DNA of 64,000 nucleotides from Mangrovimicrobium sp033283325 (GCA_033283325.1 JAWMQO010000001.1:1426001-1490000), one strand, 5' to 3'. Shown: positions 8,319 through 18,073, numbered from the stretch's first letter. Numbers and translations: made by a program. The notes: a model not told the origin generated them from the letters alone.

Positions 8319-10096
8319 GCAAGCACCTGCGACGCTTTGGATACGTTGTAGAGGAATTTCTGCATGTCCCATGCGGATGTGGGGCAGCGTTCGGCGCAGA
8401 GCCCGCAGTGCAGGCAGACGTCTTCGTCTTTTACCATCACCCGGGCGGTGGGAAGCTCTTCCGAGACGTAAAGGTCCTGGGCGAGGTTTCCGGCTGGGGC
8501 GCTCAGGCGCTGGCGCAGGTCCTCCTCCTCGGCATTGGGGACGAAGCTGATGCAGTCCGTCGGGCAGATGTCGACACAGGCGTCGCACTCGATGCAGCGG
8601 GTTTCCTCGAAGACCGTCTGCACGTCGCAGTTGAGGCAGCGCTCCGCTTCCTTGAAGCCGGTGTCGCGGTCGAAACCGAGCTCCACTTCCATCTTGCGAT
8701 CGCGCAGGCTCTGCTCGAGGGGCGCATGGGGCACCGCGTAACGCTTGTCGATTTCGATGGCGTTGTCGTAGGACCACTCGTGCACGCCCATTTTCTGGCT
8801 GAGCAGGTTGGTGCGCGGTGCCGGGCGCTCGGTGACCGCCAGGCCCTGGCAGAACAGGTCGATGCTGACCGCCGCCTGGTGGCCGTGGGCAACGGCGGTA
8901 ATCACGTTTTCCGGGCCGAAGGCGGCATCACCGCCGAAGAACACTTTTTCGTTGGTCGACTGGAAGGTGACCGGATCCACCACTGGCATGTCCCACTTGC
9001 CGAATTCCAGGCCGATGTCCCGTTCGATCCAGGGGAAAGCGTTTTCCTGGCCAATCGCCATCAGCACGTCGTCGGCTTCCATGAAGACGAGTTCGTCACC
9101 GGTGGGTACCAGCGTGCGCTTGCCGTCCTCGTCGTAGACGGCCTCGACCTTTTCGAAGTGCATGCCCTTGAGCTTGCCATCTTCGATGACGAAATCCTTG
9201 GGCACGTGGTTGTCGTAGATCGGGATGCCCTCGGCCATGGCGTCGTCCTTTTCCCAGGGCGAGGCTTTCATGTCCGCGAAGGGGCTGCGCACGACCACGC
9301 GCACATCCTCACCGCCGAGGCGCTTGGAAGTACGGCAGCAATCCATGGCGGTGTTGCCGCCACCGAGCACCAGTACTTTCTTGCCAATTTCGTGAATGTG
9401 CTCGAAGGCAACGCTGGAGAGCCAGTCGATGCCGATGTGCACGGCGTCGCCCGCCTCCTCCAGGCCCGGCAGCTCCAGCAGCTTGCCGCGGGGGGCGCCG
9501 GTACCGACGAAGACTGCGTCGTAGCCCTTGTCGAGAATTTCTTTCAGGCTTTCGACCTCGACGTTGAAGGTCGCATTGATGCCCATGTCGAGGATGTAGT
9601 TGACCTCCTCGTCCAGCACTTCCACGGGCAGGCGGAAGGAGGGAATCTGGCTGCGCATCATGCCGCCGCCGGCGGCCTGGTTGTCGTAGATATCGATGCT
9701 GTAGCCCAGCGGCGCGAGATCCCGGGCTACCGTCAGCGAAGCCGGGCCGGCGCCGATGAGCGCGATGCGCTTGCCGTTCTTCTGCTCGGGAATTTTCGGC
9801 AGGCGCGCTGCGACGTCGCCCTTGTTGTCCGCCGCCACGCGCTTCAGGCGGCAGATAGCGACAGGCTCTTCTTCGACCCGGCCGCGCCGGCAGGCGGGTT
9901 CGCAGGGGCGATCACAGGTGCGGCCCAGGATCCCCGGGAATACATTGGATTCCCAGTTGATCATGTAGGCATCAGTATAGCGCTGGGCCGCGATCAGGCG
10001 AATGTATTCGGGAACCGGGGTATGCGCAGGGCAGGCATACTGGCAGTCCACCACCTTGTGGAAGTACTCGGGGTTATTGGTATCGGTCGGTTTCAC
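8315..10096 (-). CDS. GltD-like FAD oxidoreductase with two C-terminal [4Fe-4S] clusters
   Basis: The 593-residue protein is related to the small subunit of glutamate synthase. The N-terminus has an Fe-S cysteine cluster (CQYACPAH, then GRTCDRPCEPACRRG). Two dinucleotide-binding motifs follow, for FAD (IALIGAGPASL) and NAD(P)H (VLVLGGGNTAMDC). The C-terminus carries two ferredoxin-type clusters, CIECDACVDICP and CLHCGLCAERCP. It overlaps korA by 4 bp (ATGA), so it is probably the electron partner of KorAB, moving electrons between NAD(P)H and the oxidoreductase. The start is a GTG with a weak ribosome binding site, so a slightly different start is possible. It is not GltD itself, since no gltB is nearby. 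Confidence 0.85.
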   Translation of the reverse strand: MKPTDTNNPEYFHKVVDCQYACPAHTPVPEYIRLIAAQRYTDAYMINWESNVFPGILGRTCDRPCEPACRRGRVEEEPVAICRLKRVAADNKGDVAARLPKIPEQKNGKRIALIGAGPASLTVARDLAPLGYSIDIYDNQAAGGGMMRSQIPSFRLPVEVLDEEVNYILDMGINATFNVEVESLKEILDKGYDAVFVGTGAPRGKLLELPGLEEAGDAVHIGIDWLSSVAFEHIHEIGKKVLVLGGGNTAMDCCRTSKRLGGEDVRVVVRSPFADMKASPWEKDDAMAEGIPIYDNHVPKDFVIEDGKLKGMHFEKVEAVYDEDGKRTLVPTGDELVFMEADDVLMAIGQENAFPWIERDIGLEFGKWDMPVVDPVTFQSTNEKVFFGGDAAFGPENVITAVAHGHQAAVSIDLFCQGLAVTERPAPRTNLLSQKMGVHEWSYDNAIEIDKRYAVPHAPLEQSLRDRKMEVELGFDRDTGFKEAERCLNCDVQTVFEETRCIECDACVDICPTDCISFVPNAEEEDLRQRLSAPAGNLAQDLYVSEELPTARVMVKDEDVCLHCGLCAERCPTSAWDMQKFLYNVSKASQVLA

Positions 10097-10299
10097 GTTA
10101 CTGCTCGTTGGGGCTGAAGGGCGTGTAGTCAGTCTGTTTGCTTGTCTCTGCTCATGTTGTAATCGTCCTGAATAGGCTTTGGTTTTTATAGTCGGACGAA
10201 GTTCCGGCGAAATTGTGTCATAGATAGAGCGTCATTGCACCCGTGTTACTGACTGAAAAAGGTTACTTTTCCGTTACTTACTCACACGGACCAAACGGC

Positions 10300-10905
10300 T
10301 CAGAACCAGCCGAAAAACCAGCCGCGGTCCTTGAGGTCTTCTTCACAGCCGACGAGCTGGGCCTGGTAACTCCCCGCCCGGCGCTCGACCTTGCGCGCCA
10401 CATCCTGCAGCCAGGATTTGGATTTCCAGGTACCGCGATTGAAACCGCCGTGGCCCTCGTGGTACGCGAGGTAGAGACCATAGGTATTGGTGGAGCTGAT
10501 GCCGCTGCGCTTTCGCGAATTATTGTTGTACCAGCCGATGAAATCCACCGCGTCGGCGAAGTCGTCGCGATCGGCGCCGTAGCTACCGGCGTCGCGCTTG
10601 TATTCTTTCCAGGTTGCATTCTTCGCCTGGCTGTAGCCATAGGCATCCGAGGGGCGTGTCCAGGGAATGAAGCCGAGCAACTTGCGCCGCGGCGGCCGCG
10701 CGTCGGCGACGAATTTCGACTCCTGGTACATGATGGCCATCATCGTCGGGATGGGGCTGCCCCAGTTCTCCCGAGCGTCGGCGGCGTCGTCGTACCAACT
10801 GCTCTTTTCCTCGAAAATGTCGCAGAGATTGTCGGGATTGCGCGGTGGCGAGGTGGTGCAGCCCGCCAGCAACAGGCTCAGCAAGAGCAGGCCACAGCGC
10901 TTCAT
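10300..10905 (-). CDS. Lytic transglycosylase-like lipoprotein (SLT fold)
   Basis: This 201-residue protein has a lipoprotein signal peptide with lipobox LLAG-C (Cys16). Its single domain resembles soluble lytic transglycosylases: the likely catalytic Glu62 lies in MYQESKF, followed by YGYSQAKNATW and YLAYHEGHGG, which match the shape of SLT motifs II and III. The probable role is peptidoglycan trimming at the inner face of the outer membrane. It overlaps the ligA stop by 4 bp (ATGA) and so is the last gene of the smc-zipA-ligA operon. The lysozyme-like activity is inferred from motifs. Confidence 0.78.
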   Translation of the reverse strand: MKRCGLLLLSLLLAGCTTSPPRNPDNLCDIFEEKSSWYDDAADARENWGSPIPTMMAIMYQESKFVADARPPRRKLLGFIPWTRPSDAYGYSQAKNATWKEYKRDAGSYGADRDDFADAVDFIGWYNNNSRKRSGISSTNTYGLYLAYHEGHGGFNRGTWKSKSWLQDVARKVERRAGSYQAQLVGCEEDLKDRGWFFGWF

Positions 10906-12953
10906 TCACCCTGCCCCAACTCGCCGAGGCGCTGCAGGAATTCCGCCTCGTCGATAACCTCGACATCGAGCTCCTGCGCCTTGCTCAATTTCGAACCCGC
11001 CCCGGGACCGGCCACCACACAATCGGTATTTTTCGACACACTGCCAGCCACCTTGGCGCCGAGGGCCTGCAGTGCCGCCTTGGCCTCGTTGCGGCCCATT
11101 GCCTCGAGCTTGCCGGTCACGACCCAGGTCTGCCCGGCGAGCGGCAAGCCGGTTTTTTCCCGCACTTCGATATCGTCCCAGTGGATGCCGGCCTGCACCA
11201 GGGCATCCACCACTGCGAGACTCTGCGGGTCATCGAAGAACTGTCGCAGGTGATCGGCGACCACCGGGCCCACGTCCGGCACTTCCAGCAGGGCTTCCTC
11301 ACTGGCCGCCGCGAGTCGTTCGAGGCTGCCGAAGTGCTGGGACAGCGACAGGGCGGTAGCCTCCCCCACTTCGCGAATACCGAGTGCAAACAGGAAGCGC
11401 GGCAGCGTCGTGTGCTTGCTGCGCTGCAGTGATTCCAGCAGGTTGTCGGCGGATTTTTCTCCCATGCGCTCCAGGGCTGTCAGCTGCTGCTTTTGCAGGG
11501 CGAAGATATCGGCGACGTTTTTCACCAGCCCCGCGTCCACCAGTTGCTCGATCAGCTTGTCGCCGAGCCCGTCGATATCCATGGCGCGGCGAGAGGCGAA
11601 GTGCCAGACCGCCGCCTTCAACTGGGCCGGACAGACCAGGCCGCCGAGGCAGCGCAGTACCGCCTCGCTCTCCTCCCGCTCCACCGCCGAGCCACAGGCC
11701 GGGCAGGACCCGGGGAACTGGACCTCGCGGGTACCCTCGGGGCGTTCATGCTCGACAACCGAAACCACCTGGGGAATGACATCCCCGGCCCGGCGCACCA
11801 CCACCCGGTCGCCAATTCGCAGCCCCAGTCGCGCAATCTCGTCGGCATTGTGCAGGGTGGCGTTGCTTACCGTGACCCCGCCGACGAAGACCGGCTCCAG
11901 CCGCGCCACCGGCGTGATGGCCCCGGTGCGCCCGACCTGGAACTCGACGTCCAGCAAAGTGGTCGTTTCTTCCTGGGCGGGAAACTTCCGGGCGATGGCC
12001 CAGCGCGGAGCCCGGGCGACGAAGCCGAGGCGGCGCTGTAACTCGACACGGTTGACCTTGTAGACGATGCCGTCGATGTCGTAGGGCAGCGCATCGCGCT
12101 TGCCGGCGAGTTCCTCGTAATAGGCCTCGCAGGCCTCGATGCCTTCCACCGCCCGCATCTCGGGATTGATCCGCTGGCCCCATTCACGCATCTGCTGGAG
12201 TATCGCCGACTGGGTAGCGGGCAGTTCGCCGCCCTCCACCAGGCCGTAGCCGTAGCAACAGAATTCCAGCGGCCGGCTGGCGGTGATGCGCGAGTCCAGT
12301 TGCCTCAGGCTGCCGGCGGCGGCGTTGCGGGGATTGACGAAAGTCTTGCCGCCCTCCTCCCGCCGGCCAGCGGCGTTGAGCGCCTCGAAGCCGGCCCGCG
12401 GCATGTAGATTTCACCGCGTACTTCCAGCACCTCGGGATAATCCGAACCGCGCAGTCGCAGGGGAATCGAGTCGATGGTCCTCACGTTGGCGGTAATATC
12501 TTCGCCGGTGCTGCCATCGCCGCGGGTGGCGCCGCGCTCCAGCGCGCCATTGCGGTAGAGCAGGCTCACGGCAATACCGTCCAGCTTCGGCTCGCAGCAG
12601 TATTCGACAGGGAGGTCGGTGTCGCCAAGACGGTCAAGCAGGCGCCGTTCGAAATCCACCAGGGACTGGGTATCAAAGGCGTTATCGAGGGAAAGCATCG
12701 GGACTTCGTGACGCACGCTGGCGAACTTGTCCAGCGGTGCGGCGCCGACCCGCTGGGTGGGGGAGTCGGGGCTTACCAGTTCGGGAAAGCGCGCTTCCAG
12801 CTCGCGCAACTCGGCCAGCGCGCGGTCGTACTCGGCGTCCGGCACGCTGGGCTCATCGAGCACGTAATAGCGATAGTTCCAGTCCTGCAGGCGCTCGCGC
12901 AGGGCTTGCGCCTGCCGCGCCTCTGCCGCTCCTTCTACCGCATCCGGAGTCAT
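10902..12953 (-). CDS. ligA: NAD-dependent DNA ligase LigA
   Basis: LigA seals nicks in DNA using NAD+, joining Okazaki fragments and repair products. The 683-residue protein shows the adenylation motif KLDG with catalytic Lys123 (CEPKLDGIAV), the OB fold, a four-cysteine zinc finger (CPACGSAV and LRCLGGLVCPAQ), the helix-hairpin-helix region and a C-terminal BRCT domain (QTWVVTGKLEAMGR onward). The ATG at 12953 is chosen over a TTG two codons upstream. It follows zipA by 14 bp; the smc-zipA-ligA order is conserved in gammaproteobacteria. Confidence 0.97.
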   Translation of the reverse strand: MTPDAVEGAAEARQAQALRERLQDWNYRYYVLDEPSVPDAEYDRALAELRELEARFPELVSPDSPTQRVGAAPLDKFASVRHEVPMLSLDNAFDTQSLVDFERRLLDRLGDTDLPVEYCCEPKLDGIAVSLLYRNGALERGATRGDGSTGEDITANVRTIDSIPLRLRGSDYPEVLEVRGEIYMPRAGFEALNAAGRREEGGKTFVNPRNAAAGSLRQLDSRITASRPLEFCCYGYGLVEGGELPATQSAILQQMREWGQRINPEMRAVEGIEACEAYYEELAGKRDALPYDIDGIVYKVNRVELQRRLGFVARAPRWAIARKFPAQEETTTLLDVEFQVGRTGAITPVARLEPVFVGGVTVSNATLHNADEIARLGLRIGDRVVVRRAGDVIPQVVSVVEHERPEGTREVQFPGSCPACGSAVEREESEAVLRCLGGLVCPAQLKAAVWHFASRRAMDIDGLGDKLIEQLVDAGLVKNVADIFALQKQQLTALERMGEKSADNLLESLQRSKHTTLPRFLFALGIREVGEATALSLSQHFGSLERLAAASEEALLEVPDVGPVVADHLRQFFDDPQSLAVVDALVQAGIHWDDIEVREKTGLPLAGQTWVVTGKLEAMGRNEAKAALQALGAKVAGSVSKNTDCVVAGPGAGSKLSKAQELDVEVIDEAEFLQRLGELGQGE

Positions 12954-12967
12954 TGGCAATGCGCCCG

Positions 12968-14011
12968 TCAGTGGGCCTGGCGCGCCCTGGCCAGCATGCG
13001 CCGCTCGAGGTCGCGGATCTGCTGGCGGCTGTGTTCCAGAGCCTGCCGGGTGAGCACGCTACGGCTTTCGTCGAGAACATCGCCGCCGAGGTTGCGGGCC
13101 ACCGCCTGGGCGGTCTCCAGCATATAGTCAAAGGCTTTCATCATGTCTTCAGGCCCCGGCAGGGTGACGAAGAAGACCAGGCCCTGGGTGCTGAAATCCC
13201 CCATGTTATCGATGTCGAAAACACCGGGGCGCATCATATTGGCAACGCTGAACTGGATCGGGCCCTTGCCCGCCTCGAACTCGTGGCGGTGGAAGAAGTT
13301 CATATCGCCGAAGCGCAGGTCGCAGGCCAGCAGGATATGCAGGATATCTTCACCCTTGAAGCCCCGCGGGTCGCGCGCCACCACGTTGAGCATGAATACT
13401 TCGGAGTCGACAGAACGGGGCAGCGTTCCGGGATCGTCATCGGCAGGGATCGACATGGCAGGCTCGTCAGGTTCTTCGCCGGCAGCCGAGAGCGGCGCTT
13501 CCCAGGGCAGCTCCATGCTGCCCTCCTCGTCGCGCCCGGCAGACATACGGACGAGGAAATCCTCGTCCACGGAGGGCTCGTCGACAGGCTGGGTCGGCGG
13601 CGCTGGTTCGGGCTCAAGTTCAGCCTCGGGTTCGGGCTCCGGTTCCCGGGCCGCGTCCTGCGCCTGCCTCGCGGCGGCAGCGACCGCCGCGGCCTCGCGC
13701 CGTTCTACTGCGGACTGCTCTGGAAGCTCCTCGCCCGGCGCGGCTTCCGCCGCTGCCTCAAGCTCCGCGGGCTCCTCGTCCTGGAACTTGCCGCGGCGTA
13801 CCACCCGGGCGCCGCCGTTGGGCAATTCCTTCAGCCAGGCGAGGTCGTCGCCGCGCTTGCCACCCCCATCGGGCGCGCCCTCCGACTGCAGTTTCAAGCG
13901 CACGCCCGAGCGGCGTTCGCGATAAACCCTCCGCCAGGCGTCGAGCAGCACTGCCAGAATCAGCAGCACACCGATAATTACCATCCAGTCGCGTATCGTC
14001 AATTCCGCCAT
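12968..14011 (-). CDS. zipA: Cell division protein ZipA
   Basis: ZipA anchors FtsZ rings to the cytoplasmic membrane during division. The 347-residue protein starts with the usual single N-terminal membrane helix (DWMVIIGVLLILAVLLDAWRR). A long acidic, proline-rich linker (about residues 60-200) leads to the C-terminal FtsZ-binding domain (from about 205), with FMLNVVARDPRGFKGEDIL and RHEFEAGKGPIQFSVANM. It lies 12 bp downstream of smc and 14 bp upstream of ligA. Confidence 0.93.
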   Translation of the reverse strand: MAELTIRDWMVIIGVLLILAVLLDAWRRVYRERRSGVRLKLQSEGAPDGGGKRGDDLAWLKELPNGGARVVRRGKFQDEEPAELEAAAEAAPGEELPEQSAVERREAAAVAAAARQAQDAAREPEPEPEAELEPEPAPPTQPVDEPSVDEDFLVRMSAGRDEEGSMELPWEAPLSAAGEEPDEPAMSIPADDDPGTLPRSVDSEVFMLNVVARDPRGFKGEDILHILLACDLRFGDMNFFHRHEFEAGKGPIQFSVANMMRPGVFDIDNMGDFSTQGLVFFVTLPGPEDMMKAFDYMLETAQAVARNLGGDVLDESRSVLTRQALEHSRQQIRDLERRMLARARQAH

Positions 14012-14023
14012 TACCAGGCCCCG

Positions 14024-17000
14024 TCAGCTCGCCGCCAGTTCTGCTGCCTCGTCCACATCGACACTTACCAGGCGCGACACGCCGGGTTCGTGCATGGTTA
14101 CGCCCAGCAGGTGATCCGCCTGTTCCATGGTGATCTTGTTGTGAGTGATAAAGATAAACTGCACCTTCTCGGACATTTCCTTCACCATTCGCGCGTAGCG
14201 GCCAGTGTTGGCGTCGTCGAGCGGCGCGTCAACCTCGTCCAGCATACAAAAAGGCGCCGGGTTGAGGTGGAAAATCGAGAATACCAGCGCAATCGCCGTC
14301 AGTGCCTTCTCGCCACCGGACAAGAGGTGGATGGTGCTGTTCTTCTTGCCCGGCGGTCGCGCCATGATGGCGATGCCGGTATCCAGGAGGTCGTCCCCGG
14401 TCATTTCGAGGTGTGCAGTGCCGCCGCCAAAAACCTTGGGGAAGAGTTCCTGCAGGCCCGCGTTGACCTTGTCGAAGGTTTCCTGGAAGCGGGCGCGGGT
14501 CTCCTTGTCGATCTTGCGAATAGCCGCCTGCAATGTCTCCAGCGCACTTTCGAGATCCTCGTTCTGGGCGTCCAGGTAGGTCTTGCGCTCCGATTGCAGG
14601 GTGTACTCGTCGATCGCCGCGAGGTTGATCGGCCCCAGGCGGACGATCCTGGCGGCGACTTTTTCCAGGCGGTTCTGCCACTCCCCCTCCGAAGCCTCTT
14701 CGGGCATGCCGTTGAGCACTGCTTCGAGGTCCTGCTCCGCCTCGCGCAGCTGCTTCTGGATGTTCTCGACCTGCACCTGCAGGCTCTGGCGAGAAATACG
14801 CCGCTGCTCCAGGTCACTGCGAACGCTCTGGGCCCGGTGCTCAATCGAGGCGCGCTGCTGTTCGCACTCGCGCAACTGGTGTTCCACTTCAGCGACCGCC
14901 TGGCGGGCCTCGGCCAGCTCGCCCTCGGCCTGCAGACGCTGCTCCAGTTGGGCTTCCAGTTCCAGTTCGAGCCCTTCCAGAGGTGAGTCGCTTTCCTGCA
15001 TGCCCGCGCGCAGGCGCTCGCTGCGTTCGCGCAGCTGGCTGACCTGGCTCTCGGTGCGCTCGATGGATTCGCGCATGGTCGCCACCTGGGTCTGCAGGGA
15101 GCGATGGCGCATGGCCGACTGGTGGGCCGCGTCCTTGTCGTGCCGCGCCTTCTGGCGGCGGGCATCGAGGTTGTTGCGGGCCTCGTCGCGGCTGGTCAGC
15201 AATTCCTCGCGCTGGCGCGAATCGGTCTCCATGGACTCGATGGCCTCGGCCAGCAACTGGCGCGCCTCGGCGACGGATTCCTGCTCCTGGCGGAACTGCT
15301 CGTGGGCTTCGCGGATGTCCGCCGCGGCGCGCTCGCGACGCGCGTTGACCTGTTCGAACTTCGCTTCCAGGGCCGAACGCTGGGCGCCGAGGTCGGCATG
15401 TTCGCGAGTGGCGGCCTGCAGTTCACGCTGGCACTGTTCCCGCTGGGACTCCAGTTGCGCCAGCTCTTCGCCAGCGGACTGCAGGGCGGCCTCCAGACTC
15501 TCCTCTTCCTGTGCCGCAGCCTCGAGTTGCTGCTCGAGCTCCTCCAGTTGCTGCTGGCGCTGGATGACACCGGCCTGCTGGTCCTCGCCGCGGGCGATCC
15601 GCAGCCAGTTGGGACCAAGCCAGATGCCGTCGCGGGTCACCACCGATTCGTGGGCCGCCAGGGAAGCCCGCATGGCCATGGCCTGGGCGAGATCGTCCAC
15701 CGCCTTGATTCCCTGCAGCAGGCTAGTCGCCCTGCCGCCACTACGCACCCGCGCGGCGAGGGCATCGCCGGCGGGCGGAGGCTCGGAGCCCACTTCCAGC
15801 AGGGCCAGACAGCCCTTTTCCAGGCTGTCGAGCATGCCGCCGAGAGCGCCGAGGTCGTCCACGCAAACCGCCTGCAGGTAATCGCCGAGCACGGTCTCCA
15901 CAGCCTGCTGCCAACCCTCTTCCACCTGCAGCTGTTCCAGCAGGCGCGGCTTGTCGTGTAATTGCCGCTCTTCGAGCCAGGCGCCGACGCCCTGGCTGGA
16001 GTCCTCACGGGCTGCCTGTTGCAGGGCTTCGAGCGAGGCCTGGCGACCGCGTAATTGCTGGGTGCGCGAACGCAGCTGGTTGAGCTGGTCGGAAAGGCTG
16101 GCACTGCGCTCCCGGGCGGCGCTGATCTTGCCAGCGAATTCCTCGCCGCGCCCACTGTGGGCCTCGACCTGCATTTCAAGTTCGGCGAGCTGTTCGGCGA
16201 GGATTTCCAGCTCGCCGTCATCACCGCCGCTACCCAGGGATTCGCGTTCCTGCTCCAGTTGCGCAATGCGCCCCTGGATGCGCTTCAGCACCTGTTCGAG
16301 GTGCTGGATGCGCGACTGCTGGACTTCCGCCTGCTGCCGCGGCGCCGCGGCGGCCTGGTTGAATTCATCCCACTTCTGCTGCCACTGGTGCATTGCATCC
16401 TCGGCCTGGAGCAGAGCCTCGGAGGAGCTCTCTTCCAGCTCCTGCAACATTGCCAGTTCCGGTTCCAGCGAGCCGGCTTCCTCTTCCCAGGACGTAAGTT
16501 TCTCGCGATCAGACAGCAGGTGGGACTCCGCCTCGCCGAGGCTTTCGTCAGTCTGGGCGAGATCTTCCGCCAGCTGCCGACTGCGCTCTTTCTGGTGGCG
16601 GATGGTCTGTTCGATGCGCGCCACTTCAGCGCCGAGGGAGTAGTAGGTGGCCTGCACTTTATTGAAGGCATCGTTGCGGTCGGTGTGTTCCACCCGGTGC
16701 TGTTCGATAGCGGTGTCCACCTGCTGGTGCTCGGCGTGCACCGACTCCAGCTTTACTTCCAGCTCGCCGATGCTCTGCACCAGCTCTTTGATCTGGCCGT
16801 CCAGCTCGCTCCACTGCAGGGCCAACAACTGGGCCTTGAGGCTGCGCTCCTCTTCCTTGTACTCGCGGTATTTTTCCGCGGCCTGGGCCTGCCGCTGCAG
16901 GTGCTGCAGCTGGCGTTCCAGTTCGTCGCGCAGGTCGGTGAGGCGCTCGAGGTTTTCCAGGGTGCGGCGCATGCGGCTCTCGGTTTCCTTGCGCCGCTCC

Positions 17001-17521
17001 TTGTACTTGGAGATGCCCGCGGCCTCCTCGATGAAGACCCGCAGTTCCTCCGGCTTGGATTCGATCAGGCGGGAAATCATGCCCTGCTCGATGATCGCGT
17101 AGCTGCGCGGACCGAGGCCGGTGCCGAGGAAAATGTCGGTGATGTCACGGCGCCGGCAGCGGCTGCCGTTGAGGTAGTACTCGGACTGGGATTCGCGGGA
17201 GACGAGGCGCTTGATGGAGATTTCCGCGTAGCGGGCGTATTCGCCGCCGACGCTGCCGTCGCTGTTGTCGAAGACCAGTTCGATGGAGGCCTGGCCGACC
17301 GGCTGGCGATTGACCGAGCCGTTGAAGATGACGTCGTCCATGGACTCGCCGCGCAGGTTCTTGGCGGAGCTCTCGCCCATCACCCAGCGCACTGCGTCGA
17401 TGACATTGGATTTCCCGCAGCCATTGGGGCCGACCACGGCGCACATGTTGCTGGGCAGGTTCACTGTCGTGGGGTCCACGAAAGACTTGAAACCCGCCAG
17501 CTTGATAGACTTCAATCTCAT
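14024..17521 (-). CDS. smc: Chromosome partition protein Smc
   Basis: Smc is the SMC ATPase that compacts and separates chromosomes. The 1165-residue protein begins MRLKSIKLAGFKSFVDP and has Walker A (GPNGCGKSN, near residues 32-40). Two long coiled coils flank a hinge near the middle (GVGAWLEERQLHDK through RARGEDQ). At the C-terminus are the ABC signature LLSGGEKALTAIAL and Walker B CMLDEVDAPLDD. Length and layout are normal. It is first in the operon with zipA, ligA and the SLT lipoprotein. The 400 bp upstream are AT-rich and mark the edge of an accessory islet. Confidence 0.96.
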   Translation of the reverse strand: MRLKSIKLAGFKSFVDPTTVNLPSNMCAVVGPNGCGKSNVIDAVRWVMGESSAKNLRGESMDDVIFNGSVNRQPVGQASIELVFDNSDGSVGGEYARYAEISIKRLVSRESQSEYYLNGSRCRRRDITDIFLGTGLGPRSYAIIEQGMISRLIESKPEELRVFIEEAAGISKYKERRKETESRMRRTLENLERLTDLRDELERQLQHLQRQAQAAEKYREYKEEERSLKAQLLALQWSELDGQIKELVQSIGELEVKLESVHAEHQQVDTAIEQHRVEHTDRNDAFNKVQATYYSLGAEVARIEQTIRHQKERSRQLAEDLAQTDESLGEAESHLLSDREKLTSWEEEAGSLEPELAMLQELEESSSEALLQAEDAMHQWQQKWDEFNQAAAAPRQQAEVQQSRIQHLEQVLKRIQGRIAQLEQERESLGSGGDDGELEILAEQLAELEMQVEAHSGRGEEFAGKISAARERSASLSDQLNQLRSRTQQLRGRQASLEALQQAAREDSSQGVGAWLEERQLHDKPRLLEQLQVEEGWQQAVETVLGDYLQAVCVDDLGALGGMLDSLEKGCLALLEVGSEPPPAGDALAARVRSGGRATSLLQGIKAVDDLAQAMAMRASLAAHESVVTRDGIWLGPNWLRIARGEDQQAGVIQRQQQLEELEQQLEAAAQEEESLEAALQSAGEELAQLESQREQCQRELQAATREHADLGAQRSALEAKFEQVNARRERAAADIREAHEQFRQEQESVAEARQLLAEAIESMETDSRQREELLTSRDEARNNLDARRQKARHDKDAAHQSAMRHRSLQTQVATMRESIERTESQVSQLRERSERLRAGMQESDSPLEGLELELEAQLEQRLQAEGELAEARQAVAEVEHQLRECEQQRASIEHRAQSVRSDLEQRRISRQSLQVQVENIQKQLREAEQDLEAVLNGMPEEASEGEWQNRLEKVAARIVRLGPINLAAIDEYTLQSERKTYLDAQNEDLESALETLQAAIRKIDKETRARFQETFDKVNAGLQELFPKVFGGGTAHLEMTGDDLLDTGIAIMARPPGKKNSTIHLLSGGEKALTAIALVFSIFHLNPAPFCMLDEVDAPLDDANTGRYARMVKEMSEKVQFIFITHNKITMEQADHLLGVTMHEPGVSRLVSVDVDEAAELAAS

Positions 17522-17923
17522 CGAACTTTAATTACCCGCTGCACCCTTTTGTTTTTTATAGATTTTCTGCGATTACCACGCCAAAAACCCGTTTCGACGA
17601 CCACAAGATGTAGTGTATAGTACCGATGCATAAACCATAGCTTGTGCTGACTCAAAAATATAAGTAAAAACAATAAGTTAGAGTGTCCAAATAGGGTTAA
17701 GGCTGTAACCGTGTAACCCCTTTGTTACCCACAAGCGGTTACAACATACAGCCCTGTAACCCCCATATCCCTAGTTTAAGCCTTCGTCCTCATTACCTGC
17801 ACGACCACTATATATGGTTCATTTTAGCCTGTACAGACTCAAGTCATAGTGTTCGCAAGGTGAATTTTAAAACCGAATTCAACCGAAAATATTGACAAAA
17901 ATAGAGTTTCAAAAACATGAAAA
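17522..17923. other. AT-rich intergenic region with repeated GTAACC motifs
   Basis: No gene is recognised here. GTAACC occurs in direct orientation at 17705, 17713 and 17756, once inverted (GGTTAC at 17737), and as the variant GTTACC at 17724. The cluster could be a protein-binding region or the boundary of the islet that follows; base composition alone could also account for some of it. The smc promoter must lie in the first part. Confidence 0.4.
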
Positions 17924-17947
17924 TTGGGGGCGGAATTCCGCCCCCAA
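17924..17947 (-). terminator. Perfect 24-base palindrome, likely terminator of the 36-residue gene
   Basis: A perfect GC-rich palindrome centred on GGAATTCC, with arms TTGGGGGCGGAA and TTCCGCCCCCAA. On the minus strand it is followed by TTTTC and lies six bases after the stop codon of the small gene at 17954. The T-run is short, so it may also work as an RNA 3' stabiliser or a binding site. Confidence 0.55.
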
Positions 17948-17953
17948 ACGCAC

Positions 17954-18064
17954 CTAACGGCGTGGATACCCCCGACAATGCTCACGCACCCACTCAAAGC
18001 GCCCTTTCCGGCAGCGAATGTAGCGGCGAACATAGACGGATTTCGGATAGCTGCAGTGCAACAT
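17954..18064 (-). CDS. Small basic protein of 36 residues
   Basis: The frame encodes a 36-residue, Arg- and Tyr-rich basic protein, starting MLHCSYPKSVYVRRYIRCRK and ending EHCRGYPRR, with four cysteines or Cys-like positions spread along it. It has an ATG start, a GAGG ribosome binding site nine bases upstream and a perfect terminator-like palindrome six bases after the stop. These three signals together argue for a real gene despite its size. It resembles small proteins with a Val-Arg-x-Tyr and Arg-x-His-x-Arg pattern found in many bacteria, whose function is not known to me. The ribosome binding site lies inside the palindrome at 18074, so translation may be controlled by RNA folding. Confidence 0.55.
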   Translation of the reverse strand: MLHCSYPKSVYVRRYIRCRKGRFEWVREHCRGYPRR

Positions 18065-18073
18065 TTCGAAATA

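Noticed and set aside
6447..8777. Longer version of korA starting at 8777
   Set aside because: The added 153 residues overlap the GltD-like gene and are not protein-like. The ATG at 8318 overlaps the previous stop and matches the family start.
10120..10155. Short upstream frame of eight codons before the GltD-like gene
   Set aside because: It starts with ATG at 10155 and stops after eight codons, but has no conserved sign of a leader peptide and no attenuator-like hairpin follows.
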